The translations under genes were made by a program, and so were the position numbers. From the NCBI GenBank assembly GCA_036825435.1, contig DAISYG010000011.1:1-38690 (forward strand): 38,690 nt of DNA, read 5' to 3'. Below are positions 26,901 through 34,531 of this stretch, in pieces; position 1 is the stretch's first letter; every line of letters starts with the position of its first letter. This stretch comes from UBA931 sp036825435 (GTDB lineage Bacteria > Pseudomonadota > Gammaproteobacteria > Burkholderiales > Casimicrobiaceae). The notes beneath the pieces are model-generated. The model was not told the origin of the DNA. It saw only the letters and a program-made list of their open reading frames with translations, and did not search any database.

Positions 26901-27065
26901 GAATTGCGTCGCCCACTCGGTATCGCCATCGCGGGCGGATTACTGCTCAGCCAATTACTGACGCTCTATACCACCCCCATCGTTTATCTTTATGTGAACC
27001 GTTTGCAGCAAATGTTGACGCGTCAAAATACGCCGGCTGCTGATATTGCTGCCTCCTCCGCATGA
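23967..27065 (+). CDS. RND multidrug efflux permease 2 (MdtC/MuxC type)
   Basis: The 1032-aa RND pump is a paralogue of the preceding gene, with FVVDDAIVVLENISRHRDMG in helix 4 and VMKNAIMMVDFAV near helix 10. The GTG start (23967) overlaps the previous stop (GTGA) and has AAGGAG seven bases upstream, so the pair is coupled as expected for a heteromultimeric MdtBC-type pump. The length is full and no break was seen. Confidence 0.94.
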   Translation: MNDVFSHIIKRPVATTLLTIGITLLGIVGFNLLPIARLPQVEIPTIFVSASMPGASPETMASTIATPLERSLGSIAGISEMTSMSSLGSTRIVIQFDLSRNIDSAAREVQAAINAASSLLPSGMPRNPTYRKANPANAPVIILSLTSDTMTQGQMYDVAATILAQRLSQVDGVGDVTVSGSSLPAVRVELNPTQLSQYGVSMDVVRRVISSSNANRPKGMIEHGDTQWLIGANDQAFRADEYRRLIISYRDGSPVRLEDIADVVDSVQDVRNAGMTNGKPSVQIQVRTQSGANIIETVDRVHALLPILRASMPEAMNMQITMDRTPSIRASLKEVERALSIAVALVILMVFIFLRSGRATLIPSVTVPVSLISTFIVMYLCGFTLNNISLMALTIATGFVVDDAIVVLENISRHRDMGKSPFVAACDGVREVGFTVVSMTLALIAVFVPILLMGGLVGRFFHEFAVTLTTAVMVSMVIALTTIPMMCAHILKPKDQEKRGRFYYASERFFTALHNGYSHSLSWLIRFKPIVLLTFVGIVVLNVFLYIGIPKTFLPMQDTGRIMVGIRGDQSISFQAMKVKYEELLKIVMADPAVESVTGFTGGRQSNRGSMFIALKPVSERKESAQQIAMRLQRKLAPEPGIRAFMRPVQDLRVGGRESDAEFIYTLQADDITELREWAPRIRRVLAQLPQITDVNADDEDKSLQTMLTINRDAIARLGLTVAEVDTALNNAFGQRQVSTIYNQLNQYRVVMEAAPEFTQGPDNLRNFYVVRGDGMRIPLSEVASFSPENSALSVNHQGQFITTTISFNLAEGYALSEAMDAVNYAVLEEGLPVSIIGSFQGTARMFMDTMKDQIVLIIAALLAVYIVLGILYESYSYPLIIISALPSAGLGALLALIISGEGFSIIAMLGILLLIGLVMKNAIMMVDFAVTMQRNENLLPEKAIHRAALLRLRPILMTSMTALFAAIPLAIGSGDGAELRRPLGIAIAGGLLLSQLLTLYTTPIVYLYVNRLQQMLTRQNTPAADIAASSA

Positions 27066-27078
27066 AGGATACTGCGCC

Positions 27079-28503
27079 ATGAACAAAAATCATTTCTCGA
27101 CCATTCTTCTTGCATTCATCGCATCACTCATGATGATCGGCTGCGCCGTCGGCCCTGACTATGTGCGCCCGGAAATGGAAATTGCGGCAGAATATCGCGA
27201 GCCGACCGAAGGCTGGAAATACGCAACCCCCGCCGACGATCAACTATTATCCGAAACCTGGTGGACGCTTTATCAGGACGGCACATTGAATACGTTGGTC
27301 ACCGCCATCGACGTTGACAACCAGAACCTGAAAGCAACCGAAGCGCGCTATCGTCAAGCGCGCGCATTGTTGGCGGCTGCGCAAGCCAATTTATTTCCAA
27401 CGCTCGACGGCGGCGCTTCTGCCAATCGTGCGCAAAGCAATATCGGCAACAACCGCGCCGCGCCGTCAAACCAATATAACGTTTCGCTGAATGCTGCGTG
27501 GGATGTTGATTTATGGGGGCGTGTTCGCCGTGACATCGAAGCACAGCAAGCCAATCTCGAACTCAGCAAAGCCGAGCTTGACGCGCTGCGCCTGAGTCTG
27601 CAAACGTCGTTAACGCAGGCGTATTTTCAACTGCGCGTTACCGACGCCCGCATCGCACTGATGGACGAAACCGTTGCGGCGTATCAAACTTCCTACGAGA
27701 TGACGCAGAACCGATATAACGCCGGGATCGTGACCCGCTCCGATGTTTCTCAGGCGTTAACGCAACTGGAAAGTGCACGCACGCATCGTATCGACCTTGA
27801 ACTGACGCGTATTCAAAACGAAAATGCGCTGGCACTCTTGGTCGGCAAAACACCGGCACAGTTTTCGCTTACGGTTGATCGATCGATTCGCCTGCCGCTG
27901 CCGAAAATCCCCGTAGCGATTCCATCGGAAATTCTTGAGCGCCGCCCCGACATCGCCGCTTCAGAGCGAGCGGTCGCCGCCGCCAATGCCAATATTGGTG
28001 TTGCGCAAGCTGCGTTTTATCCGTCGTTGACTTTATCTGCATCGGGTGGTTATCGCTCCGGACATTGGTCGGATTGGTTTGATGTACCGAGCAGAGTATG
28101 GTCGCTTGGTGCGAGTTTGGCACAATTCATTTTCGACGGCGGGCAACGTGAAGCCACATTGGAAGCAGCCGTTGCTTCATACGACGCCACCGTTGCCACT
28201 TACAAACAAACCGTATTGAGCGCGTTCGGCGAAGTCGAAAACAATCTCACCGCATTGCGCGTACTGGATGACGAAATGCGTTCGCAACAAGCAACATTGC
28301 GCGCCGCTCGTGAAACGGAAACCTTGACCATCAATCAGTACAAAGCGGGTACAACAACCTATCTCAACGTGGTTATCGCGCAAACCGCGCGGCTCAACGC
28401 TGAAGACAATCAAATCCAATTACGCGGACGACAACTATCGGCAACCGCGTCTCTGATCAACGCGCTCGGTGGTGGCTGGCATGGCATCGACACCACGCCG
28501 TGA
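27079..28503 (+). CDS. Outer-membrane efflux factor, NodT/OprM family lipoprotein
   Basis: The protein of about 474 aa has a lipoprotein signal (FSTILLAFIASLMMIGC, lipobox MIGC) followed by AVGPDYVRPE, diagnostic of the NodT/OprM family. Two helical repeats forming the TolC-like channel are present. AAGGA lies nine bases before ATG 27079; a TTG 33 bases upstream is in frame but overlaps the previous gene and lacks a signal. It is the last gene of the efflux operon. Confidence 0.95.
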   Translation: MNKNHFSTILLAFIASLMMIGCAVGPDYVRPEMEIAAEYREPTEGWKYATPADDQLLSETWWTLYQDGTLNTLVTAIDVDNQNLKATEARYRQARALLAAAQANLFPTLDGGASANRAQSNIGNNRAAPSNQYNVSLNAAWDVDLWGRVRRDIEAQQANLELSKAELDALRLSLQTSLTQAYFQLRVTDARIALMDETVAAYQTSYEMTQNRYNAGIVTRSDVSQALTQLESARTHRIDLELTRIQNENALALLVGKTPAQFSLTVDRSIRLPLPKIPVAIPSEILERRPDIAASERAVAAANANIGVAQAAFYPSLTLSASGGYRSGHWSDWFDVPSRVWSLGASLAQFIFDGGQREATLEAAVASYDATVATYKQTVLSAFGEVENNLTALRVLDDEMRSQQATLRAARETETLTINQYKAGTTTYLNVVIAQTARLNAEDNQIQLRGRQLSATASLINALGGGWHGIDTTP

Positions 28504-28682
28504 TAGCGACGAAAAACAATTCTCATTTATAAATCTACCTTCTTTACGTCTTTTATCCCGTTCGTTGCTTTACCCATCATCAAAAATAAAGATACAAATG
28601 GTCGCTTGCGTCTATGCATCCGCAGGCCTACTCTGAACGTTAATACTCTAAAAATGAATAACCAATATCAATGGAGAAGGCC

Positions 28683-29318
28683 ATGACCATACAAAAAGTA
28701 GAAGGAAAAGAAGCCATTGTTTATTTCGACGGTGACCGCTGCATCCATTCACGGAACTGCGTATTGAACCGACCGGACGTATTCGTGCCCAACGTCAAGG
28801 GCGAATGGATTTTCCCGGATCGGGCGACGATCGCCGAGATCGCCGAAATTGCGCACAACTGCCCGTCCGGTGCGATCAGCTATCAGCGTGTTGACGGGAA
28901 AACCGCCGAAACCGCACCGCTGGTCAACACGATTCGGATCCGGGAAAACGGCCCGTTGGCGCTTCATGCACCGATCACGGTTGATGGCGAAAGCAAAGGC
29001 TTTCGCCTGACTCTGTGCCGCTGCGGACACTCACACAACAAACCGTATTGTGATGGACAGCATGCGGTACAACATTTTGTCGCGACCAGCGAACCGCCTG
29101 TCAAAGCGTCGGAGCCACTGAAACAACGTGATGGCACGTTGGCCGTTGAACCACTCAAAAACGGGCCATTGCAGGTCAAGGGCAATCAGGAAATCGTGAG
29201 CGGTACCGGTAAAACGATCAACCGCACCACGGATACCCATCTGTGTCGTTGCGGGCACTCAAACAACAAACCGTATTGCGACGGCACACACGCGAAGGTC
29301 GGATTCAAGAGTAAGTGA
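28683..29318 (+). CDS. Ferredoxin-like plus twin CDGSH iron-sulfur protein
   Basis: The protein of about 211 aa begins with a divergent ferredoxin-type segment (CIHSRNC...CPSGAI; Fer4_19-like). Two CDGSH domains follow, CRCGHSHNKPYCDGQH and CRCGHSNNKPYCDGTH, each with the three-Cys/one-His [2Fe-2S] ligand set. I take the ATG at 28683 because GGAG lies six bases upstream; ATG 28671 has no ribosome site. It is a soluble protein of probable redox or iron-sulfur-related role. It stands alone after the efflux operon across about 180 bp. The reaction is unknown. Confidence 0.9.
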   Translation: MTIQKVEGKEAIVYFDGDRCIHSRNCVLNRPDVFVPNVKGEWIFPDRATIAEIAEIAHNCPSGAISYQRVDGKTAETAPLVNTIRIRENGPLALHAPITVDGESKGFRLTLCRCGHSHNKPYCDGQHAVQHFVATSEPPVKASEPLKQRDGTLAVEPLKNGPLQVKGNQEIVSGTGKTINRTTDTHLCRCGHSNNKPYCDGTHAKVGFKSK

Positions 29319-29371
29319 TGTTTTGAGGTACCTTGATTAAATAGTGTCCAACATTAGGCTTTCTTCACGAC

Positions 29372-30667
29372 CTAGCTTCGCACTTGCCCGCTCCCCAGCA
29401 CAATCCACTTCTGCGTCGTCAAGCCTTCCAGTCCGACCGGGCCACGGGCGTGCAGCTTGTTGGTAGAAATACCGATCTCGGCACCCAGTCCGTACTCGAA
29501 GCCGTCGGCAAAGCGGGTGGATGCGTTGACCATCACCGAACTGGAATCAACTTCACGCAAAAAACGTTGGGTGGCGGTGTAGTTTTCGCTGACGATGGCG
29601 TCGGTGTGCTGTGAGCCATAGCGCGCGATATGTTCCATCGCCTGATCAAGCGAATCGACGATACGCACGGCAAGAATCGGCGCCAGATATTCCGTGCCCC
29701 AATCTTCTTCGCTGGCTTCATTCATCGCCGGAACGATCAAACGTGCGCGTGAGCAGCCACGCAGTTCCACGCCTTTGGCCTGATAGATTTCTGCCAGCGG
29801 CGACAGTACGGCCTGTGCGATGTCCTGATGGACGAGCAGTGTTTCCATGGTGTTGCAGGTGCCGTAGCGCTGTGTCTTGGCGTTATCGGCGATACGGATC
29901 GCCTGATCCAGATTGGCATCGGCATCAATATAAACATGGCACACGCCGTCCAGATGTTTGATCACCGGTACCTTTGCTTCGTTGCTGATCCGCTCGATCA
30001 ACGCCTTGCCACCACGCGGCACAATCACGTCAATATGTGTTTCGTCGCGAATCAGTAATCCGACCGCCTCGCGATCGGTCGTGCCAATCACTTGCACCGC
30101 ATTTTCCGGCAGACCGGCGGCACGCAAACCTTCGTGCACGCATGCGGCAATCGCTTCGTTGCTGTGCAGTGCTTCCGAACCGCCGCGCAGAACAACCGCG
30201 TTGCCTGCTTTCAAACACAAGCCGGCAGCATCGGCAGTAACGTTGGGACGCGCTTCGTAGATGATGCCGACCACACCGAGCGGCACACGCATTTTGCCGA
30301 CCTGAATCCCTGACGGGTGCGCAGCAAGGTTGGTGACCTCGCCCACCGGATCGGCCAGTGCCGCAATCTGTCGCAAGCCTTCCGCCATCGTCGCAATCGT
30401 CGCCTGCTTGAGCATCAAGCGATCGATAAACGCATCATCGAATCGCTTCTCACGCGCCGAACGCACATCCAGCGCATTCGCTTTGAGCAACGTTTTTTCA
30501 TTACGCATGATCGCATCGGCCATCGCGTGCAATGCCTTGTTTTTGGCGGCCGTGTCAGCACGCGCCACGGCTGTTGCCGCCTGGCGTGCGGCAGCACCGA
30601 CGGCATTCATGTAATCGGGTAACGATGCAAAAGCTTCGGAGTTAATGGCTGTTTTGGTCGTGGTCAT
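29372..30667 (-). CDS. proA: Gamma-glutamyl phosphate reductase
   Basis: The protein of about 431 aa reduces L-glutamyl-5-phosphate to the semialdehyde in proline synthesis. The family signatures are present: GVVGIIYEARPNVTADAAGLCLKAGN, the Cys region QRYGTCNTMETLLVH, and EYGLGAEIGISTNKLHARGPVGLEGLTT near the C-terminus. The start at ATG 30667 is chosen; a TTG at 30694 adds nine residues and lies in a small inverted repeat. No ribosome site is clear for either. It is separated from the upstream tRNA-Gly by about 200 bp, in which I saw no gene. Confidence 0.97.
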   Translation of the reverse strand: MTTTKTAINSEAFASLPDYMNAVGAAARQAATAVARADTAAKNKALHAMADAIMRNEKTLLKANALDVRSAREKRFDDAFIDRLMLKQATIATMAEGLRQIAALADPVGEVTNLAAHPSGIQVGKMRVPLGVVGIIYEARPNVTADAAGLCLKAGNAVVLRGGSEALHSNEAIAACVHEGLRAAGLPENAVQVIGTTDREAVGLLIRDETHIDVIVPRGGKALIERISNEAKVPVIKHLDGVCHVYIDADANLDQAIRIADNAKTQRYGTCNTMETLLVHQDIAQAVLSPLAEIYQAKGVELRGCSRARLIVPAMNEASEEDWGTEYLAPILAVRIVDSLDQAMEHIARYGSQHTDAIVSENYTATQRFLREVDSSSVMVNASTRFADGFEYGLGAEIGISTNKLHARGPVGLEGLTTQKWIVLGSGQVRS

Positions 30668-30679
30668 GGTCGAGCAACT

Positions 30680-30694
30680 TTGTTCAAAGAACAA
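30680..30694 (-). promoter_or_regulatory. Small inverted repeat in the proA leader
   Basis: TTGTTC-AAA-GAACAA is a perfect 6-bp inverted repeat 12 bp before the proA ATG. Its TGTTC/GAACA half-sites resemble the ssb-leader palindrome. Confidence 0.25.
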
Positions 30695-30893
30695 TACGCA
30701 GTTTGGGTGGATGCGGCGAGGCTGTCAAGCATTCACCGACAAAACCGTCCCCTTGCCCTTTCAAGCTCGATAATAGTTTTTCAGTAAAAGCCGTTTCTCT
30801 GATCGCGATGAATAGCGGTCACACGCAAACGCGCGGTCGTTACTCGGAACATCGTGAAAAAAAATTGCCGGACAGTGCCGGCTAAAGAAATTC

Positions 30894-30969
30894 TGGAGCG
30901 GGAGACGAGTCTCGAACTCGCGACCTCAACCTTGGCAAGGTTGCGCTCTACCAACTGAGCTACTCCCGC
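30894..30969 (-). tRNA. tRNA-Gly (anticodon GCC)
   Basis: The acceptor GCGGGAG/CTCCCGC, anticodon stem CAACC/GGTTG with loop TTGCCAA, T-loop TTCGAGA and encoded CCA form a complete 76-nt cloverleaf on the reverse strand. Confidence 0.96.
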
Positions 30970-30981
30970 AGTGAGCGGTGG

Positions 30982-31010
30982 ATTTTATCGAATCTCGCCG
31001 TGTTAGGCAA
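30982..31010 (-). promoter_or_regulatory. Promoter of tRNA-Gly(GCC)
   Basis: TTGCCT (31005-31010) and TAAAAT (30982-30987) are 17 nt apart on the reverse strand, and the tRNA begins 12 nt after the -10. Confidence 0.7.
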
Positions 31011-31022
31011 GTTTTTCGCAGT

Positions 31023-31043
31023 AAAAAGCCGGTTTTCACCGGC
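31023..31043 (-). terminator. Terminator of the aminotransferase gene
   Basis: The stem CCGGC...GCCGG (GCCGG-TGAAAA-CCGGC on the reverse strand) is followed by five T residues, about 27 bp after the aminotransferase stop. Confidence 0.82.
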
Positions 31044-31070
31044 CTTTTGCGACATGGATTGAAGCAATCG

Positions 31071-32285
31071 TCAGCCCTTTTGCACCTGCACCATCGCCTG
31101 AGCGAAAGCGTCGATGTTGCGCGTGTTCAGCCCCGCGACACAGATTCGTCCTGTTTTCACCGCATAAATCGAGTAATCCTCGCGCAGCTTGTCCACCTGC
31201 GCCGCACTCAGACCGGAATATGAAAACATGCCTTTTTGTTTGACGATGTAATCATAATTACGTTCCGGATCGAGTTTATTCAGCCGTTCTTTCAACATCA
31301 CACGCATCGCGTGGATGCGTTCACGCATCGCGGCAAGTTCTTCTTCCCACAAACCGCGCAAATCCTGCTGTGTCAACACCGTCGAAACGATGGCGCTGCC
31401 GAGCGTTGGCGGGTTGGAATAATTGGCGCGGATCACGCGCTTGATCTGCGAACGAACGCGCGCAGCTTCATCGCTGTTGGCGCACAGAACCGTCAATGCA
31501 CCAACGCGCTCACCGTACAGCGAAAACGATTTCGAGAATGAACTGGCAATGAATACTGGAATCGGGCGCTCTGCAAAGCGACGAATCACGTCGCTGTCTT
31601 CTTCGAGACCATATCCGAAGCCTTGGTACGCGATGTCGAGAAACGCGACGAGCTTTTGCTCTTCGATGACGTCGATGATCTTGCCCCAATCTTCCGCCGA
31701 TGGGTCAACGCCGGTTGGGTTATGGCAACAAGCGTGTAGCACGATAACATCGCCCGCCGCCGCTTTTTTCAGCCCCGCCAACATCGCGGGCAAATCGTAG
31801 CTGCCGGTTGACGCGTCGTAATACGGATAAACATCCAGCGCCAACCCCGCATCACCAAAGATCGCTTTGTGGTTATCCCACGTCGGGTCACTGACCCAGA
31901 CTTTGGCGTTGGGCGCAAAATGGTGCAGAAAGTCAGCGCCGACTTTCAAGCCGCCAGTACCACCCAGCGTTTGCGTGGTAACCGCTCTTTTTTCCGCGAT
32001 AACCGCGTTGTCTTCGCCGAGAAGAAGCGCTTGCACTGCATGTTGGTACACGGGGGTGCCGTCGATCGGCAGATAAACACGTGGCGATTTTTTTTCGGCC
32101 AGCGCGTTCATCGCTTTTTGCACGCACTGCAACACAGGCACATTGCCTTCTTCCGTGCAATAAACACCGATGGAAAGGTTGATTTTTTTGGGATTCGTAT
32201 CGCTTTTGAATGCCTCGTTCAGACCCAGGATCGGATCGTGCGGCGCCAACGGCACCTCGGCAAAAAGCGGGAAAGACACACTCAT
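31071..32285 (-). CDS. tyrB: Aromatic amino acid / aspartate aminotransferase
   Basis: The 404-aa class I PLP enzyme has the substrate and cofactor motifs NPTGVDPS, LDIAYQGFGYGL and SFSKSFSLYGERVG, with Lys252 forming the Schiff base, and NYSNPPTLG. It transfers amino groups between aromatic or acidic amino acids and 2-oxo acids in the cytoplasm. GAGG lies five bases before the ATG. The closest family fit is TyrB/AspC of betaproteobacteria; aromatic versus aspartate preference cannot be settled here. A small DUF3149-like gene lies just upstream. Confidence 0.94.
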   Translation of the reverse strand: MSVSFPLFAEVPLAPHDPILGLNEAFKSDTNPKKINLSIGVYCTEEGNVPVLQCVQKAMNALAEKKSPRVYLPIDGTPVYQHAVQALLLGEDNAVIAEKRAVTTQTLGGTGGLKVGADFLHHFAPNAKVWVSDPTWDNHKAIFGDAGLALDVYPYYDASTGSYDLPAMLAGLKKAAAGDVIVLHACCHNPTGVDPSAEDWGKIIDVIEEQKLVAFLDIAYQGFGYGLEEDSDVIRRFAERPIPVFIASSFSKSFSLYGERVGALTVLCANSDEAARVRSQIKRVIRANYSNPPTLGSAIVSTVLTQQDLRGLWEEELAAMRERIHAMRVMLKERLNKLDPERNYDYIVKQKGMFSYSGLSAAQVDKLREDYSIYAVKTGRICVAGLNTRNIDAFAQAMVQVQKG

Positions 32286-32309
32286 ATTGGCCTCGAATTG
32301 GATGGTTAA

Positions 32310-32480
32310 TCAGGAAGTTTTTTTCTGGGCGGCTTGTCCTTTTTCATGCCGGATGGTGTCCTCGTCCACCTTTTTTTTGGTCCATCTCCAAATCCAGATG
32401 CCCATTCCGATCATGAAAAGAATGCATAAAAGACTCAAAATACCCACATCCGTTGATAATAATTCTTTGAGTAATGGCAT
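32310..32480 (-). CDS. Small DUF3149-like membrane protein, 56 aa
   Basis: Translation gives MPLLKELLSTDVGILSLLCI... with one hydrophobic helix (about 12-31) followed by RWTKKKVDE and a charged Lys-rich tail. TDVGILSL...LFMIGMGIW fits the short DUF3149 family, common next to aminotransferase genes in betaproteobacteria (recalled, not searched). AGAGG lies five bases before the ATG. It lies 24 bp upstream of the tyrB start and likely shares its transcript. Function is unknown. It was found by reading the DNA, since it is only 56 codons. Confidence 0.75.
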   Translation of the reverse strand: MPLLKELLSTDVGILSLLCILFMIGMGIWIWRWTKKKVDEDTIRHEKGQAAQKKTS

Positions 32481-32564
32481 AAAGACCTCTTTTCAATGAA
32501 AAACAAAATGCTTGTTAACAATCCATAACCATTGCGCGCTGCACGACTGCGTTTGCGACGTTTT

Positions 32565-33656
32565 TCAAGGTTTGAGCGCTCGGTAAAGGAACGGCAACGA
32601 TACGTCATAACGATATGATGTCTGCGAATGCGTACCGTTGAAAACCTCGTAGCGATGCTCAACGCCGTGCTGTGTCAGCGTCTGTGCCAAACGCCGCGCA
32701 CCGTAATGCATGTGATACTGGTCGCGCCAACCGCAATCGAAATAAAGCGCCCGCAACGAGTGCAGCGCTTCAACATGTTTTGTCGCCATGTGTATCGGAT
32801 CGTGGCGCTGCCATTGCCGCCAGCGTTCTTTGAGCAGTTCGCCGGTTTCCAAATCAAAAGGCAAGCGAAAACCGTTCGGCGCATCGGGGTCGGGATCATA
32901 CGTCGCCGCCATCGCGACATCCATCAGCGCGTGCCCTTCGTCAAAGTTCGGATTTTTCTGGCGCATGGCAGCGATAAAACGGCGTACGCGTCCATCGTCG
33001 CGCCCCCTTTCTTCGTCAGACAATGGTTTCGGCGCACGTACTTTTCCTTCGCGGCGCTCGGGACGACAATAGTCAGACAAAATCGTCAGCGTGCGCGGCC
33101 AACCGGGCAGATAACAAGTCTCAAACCCCATATCGCCCGCATGCGACGCCGCCGCGCCCCAAATGTGCGGATATTTCATCGCGTGAAACAGCGCACCGTA
33201 ACCACCGGAAGAATGACCGAATACACCGCGATGATTCCGCGCCGCCAACGTGCGAAACGAGCGATCCACGAGCGGAATGATTTCCTTGATCAGATAGTCC
33301 GCGTAACGCCCAAGCGCCGAGGAATTGATGTATTGGTTGCCGCCCAGCGACGTGAAGCAATCGGGGAAAACAATGATGACATCGCCCATTTTCTTTTCGT
33401 AGATCAGGCGGGCAGCACGTTCGACCAGGTTTTCATCAAAGCCGCGCCACGCCAACTGCCCCATACCCGCAGACATGAAACCTGCCAGCGAATATAAAAC
33501 CGGATAGCGACGGTTGCTGGACGACGCGTACGATGGAGGCAGCCAAACCGCCGTTTTGCGCCATACCGGATCGTTAAGCGGATTACCCTTGAGTATCGAC
33601 GACGATTCTTCGACGACGATCAGCTTCCCCTCGTGGATGTGCGGAATTTTGAGCAT
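32565..33656 (-). CDS. Putative serine esterase (enterochelin esterase/esterase D-like)
   Basis: This 363-aa alpha/beta hydrolase has nucleophile motif GHSSGG (Ser149), an early VWLPPSYASSSNRRYPVLYSL strand region, and a C-terminal Asp/His region (FDCGWRDQY, FNGTHSQTSYRY) with the probable catalytic His. It has no signal peptide, so it is probably cytoplasmic. It resembles the PF00756 esterase family; substrate unknown. It is monocistronic, and the 250 bp upstream are shared with the rpoE regulatory region. Confidence 0.88.
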   Translation of the reverse strand: MLKIPHIHEGKLIVVEESSSILKGNPLNDPVWRKTAVWLPPSYASSSNRRYPVLYSLAGFMSAGMGQLAWRGFDENLVERAARLIYEKKMGDVIIVFPDCFTSLGGNQYINSSALGRYADYLIKEIIPLVDRSFRTLAARNHRGVFGHSSGGYGALFHAMKYPHIWGAAASHAGDMGFETCYLPGWPRTLTILSDYCRPERREGKVRAPKPLSDEERGRDDGRVRRFIAAMRQKNPNFDEGHALMDVAMAATYDPDPDAPNGFRLPFDLETGELLKERWRQWQRHDPIHMATKHVEALHSLRALYFDCGWRDQYHMHYGARRLAQTLTQHGVEHRYEVFNGTHSQTSYRYDVSLPFLYRALKP

Positions 33657-33782
33657 ATTGAATTTTACCAGTAGATGTTTTCATAAACTTGGCATTATGC
33701 TACTGTAGCCTATGGAGCATGACTTAATCACAACATATCATTAACAAACATTTATATCGTCATTGCTTCCTTTTTATTTTGT

Positions 33783-33796
33783 TTGACGTAGATCAA
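33783..33796. promoter_or_regulatory. FNR/Anr-type box upstream of rpoE
   Basis: TTGAC-GTAG-ATCAA matches nine of ten positions of the TTGAT-N4-ATCAA consensus. It lies 55 bp before the inferred rpoE transcription start and between the divergent esterase and rpoE genes. Confidence 0.4.
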
Positions 33797-33823
33797 TTTT
33801 TATCGGCCGATACGACGTGTCGC

Positions 33824-33851
33824 AAAACTTTTTGATAAAACTGGTGTCCTA
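33824..33851 (+). promoter_or_regulatory. Putative sigma-E autoregulatory promoter of rpoE
   Basis: AAAACTT (33824-33830), 16 nt, then TCCTA (33847-33851) matches the GGAACTT / TCnnA pattern of sigma-E promoters in spacing and most bases. The start would fall near 33857. Confidence 0.5.
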
Positions 33852-33913
33852 TATCTCAGGAGGGTTGATTTCTTGTACAACGTCTCTTGGAGCGTGCCGC
33901 TTCGGATCGCATC

Positions 33914-34531
33914 ATGGATGAGAAGAAAAACGGCGCGCATCCGAGCGAACGCGAAATTGACCAGCTTATTGTTGAGCGCGTGCAGGGTGGCGACAAAGCG
34001 GCGTTTTCGCTGTTGGTCACCAAATATCAACGTCGGTTGGTTCGCCTGCTCGCCAAGTTAATCCGGGATCCCTCTGAAGTTGAAGATGTTGCTCAGGAGA
34101 CCTTTATGAAAGCGTATCGCGCGCTCCCATCTTTTCGTGGCGAAAGCGCTTTTTATTCGTGGCTATACCGGATTGGCATCAATACGGCGAAGAGCCATTT
34201 GGTCAATAATCATAAAAAAGGGCTGAGTCTCTCCGTCGAGGACGCCGAAAACGTTGACAACATCAAGCAGCTTCAGGACAACACGACGCCCGAAGGCGTC
34301 ATGATGAGCAAGGAAATGGCGCGTCTGGTCAGCAAGACCATGGACAACCTGCCTAATGACCTGCGTTTCGCGCTGGTGCTTCGCGAAATCGAGGGCTTGA
34401 GCTATGAAGAAATCGCGACGATCATGAACTGCCCGATCGGCACCGTCCGCTCCCGCATTTTCCGCGCGCGCGAAGCGGTCGCCGATGAAATCAAGCCTCT
34501 TCTCGATATGAACAGTTCTCGGAGATGGTAA
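33914..34531 (+). CDS. rpoE: RNA polymerase sigma factor RpoE (AlgU)
   Basis: The 205-aa ECF sigma factor has sigma2 motifs VAQETFMKAYRALPSFRGESAFYSWLYRIGINTAKSHL and sigma4 motifs LREIEGLSYEEIATIMNCPIGTVRSRIFRAREAV. It starts the RpoE-RseA-RseB-MucD envelope-stress operon. The ATG at 33914 begins MDEKKNGAHPSEREIDQ, close to the family, but no ribosome site precedes it. A strong AGGAGGG lies about 50 bp upstream, before out-of-frame TTG codons. The gene stop overlaps the rseA start (TAATG). Confidence 0.95.
   Translation: MDEKKNGAHPSEREIDQLIVERVQGGDKAAFSLLVTKYQRRLVRLLAKLIRDPSEVEDVAQETFMKAYRALPSFRGESAFYSWLYRIGINTAKSHLVNNHKKGLSLSVEDAENVDNIKQLQDNTTPEGVMMSKEMARLVSKTMDNLPNDLRFALVLREIEGLSYEEIATIMNCPIGTVRSRIFRAREAVADEIKPLLDMNSSRRW

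Noticed and set aside
33873..34061. 62-aa frame after AGGAGGG as a full gene
   Set aside because: It overlaps rpoE out of frame and its sequence is a shadow; only the leader-peptide idea is kept as a finding.
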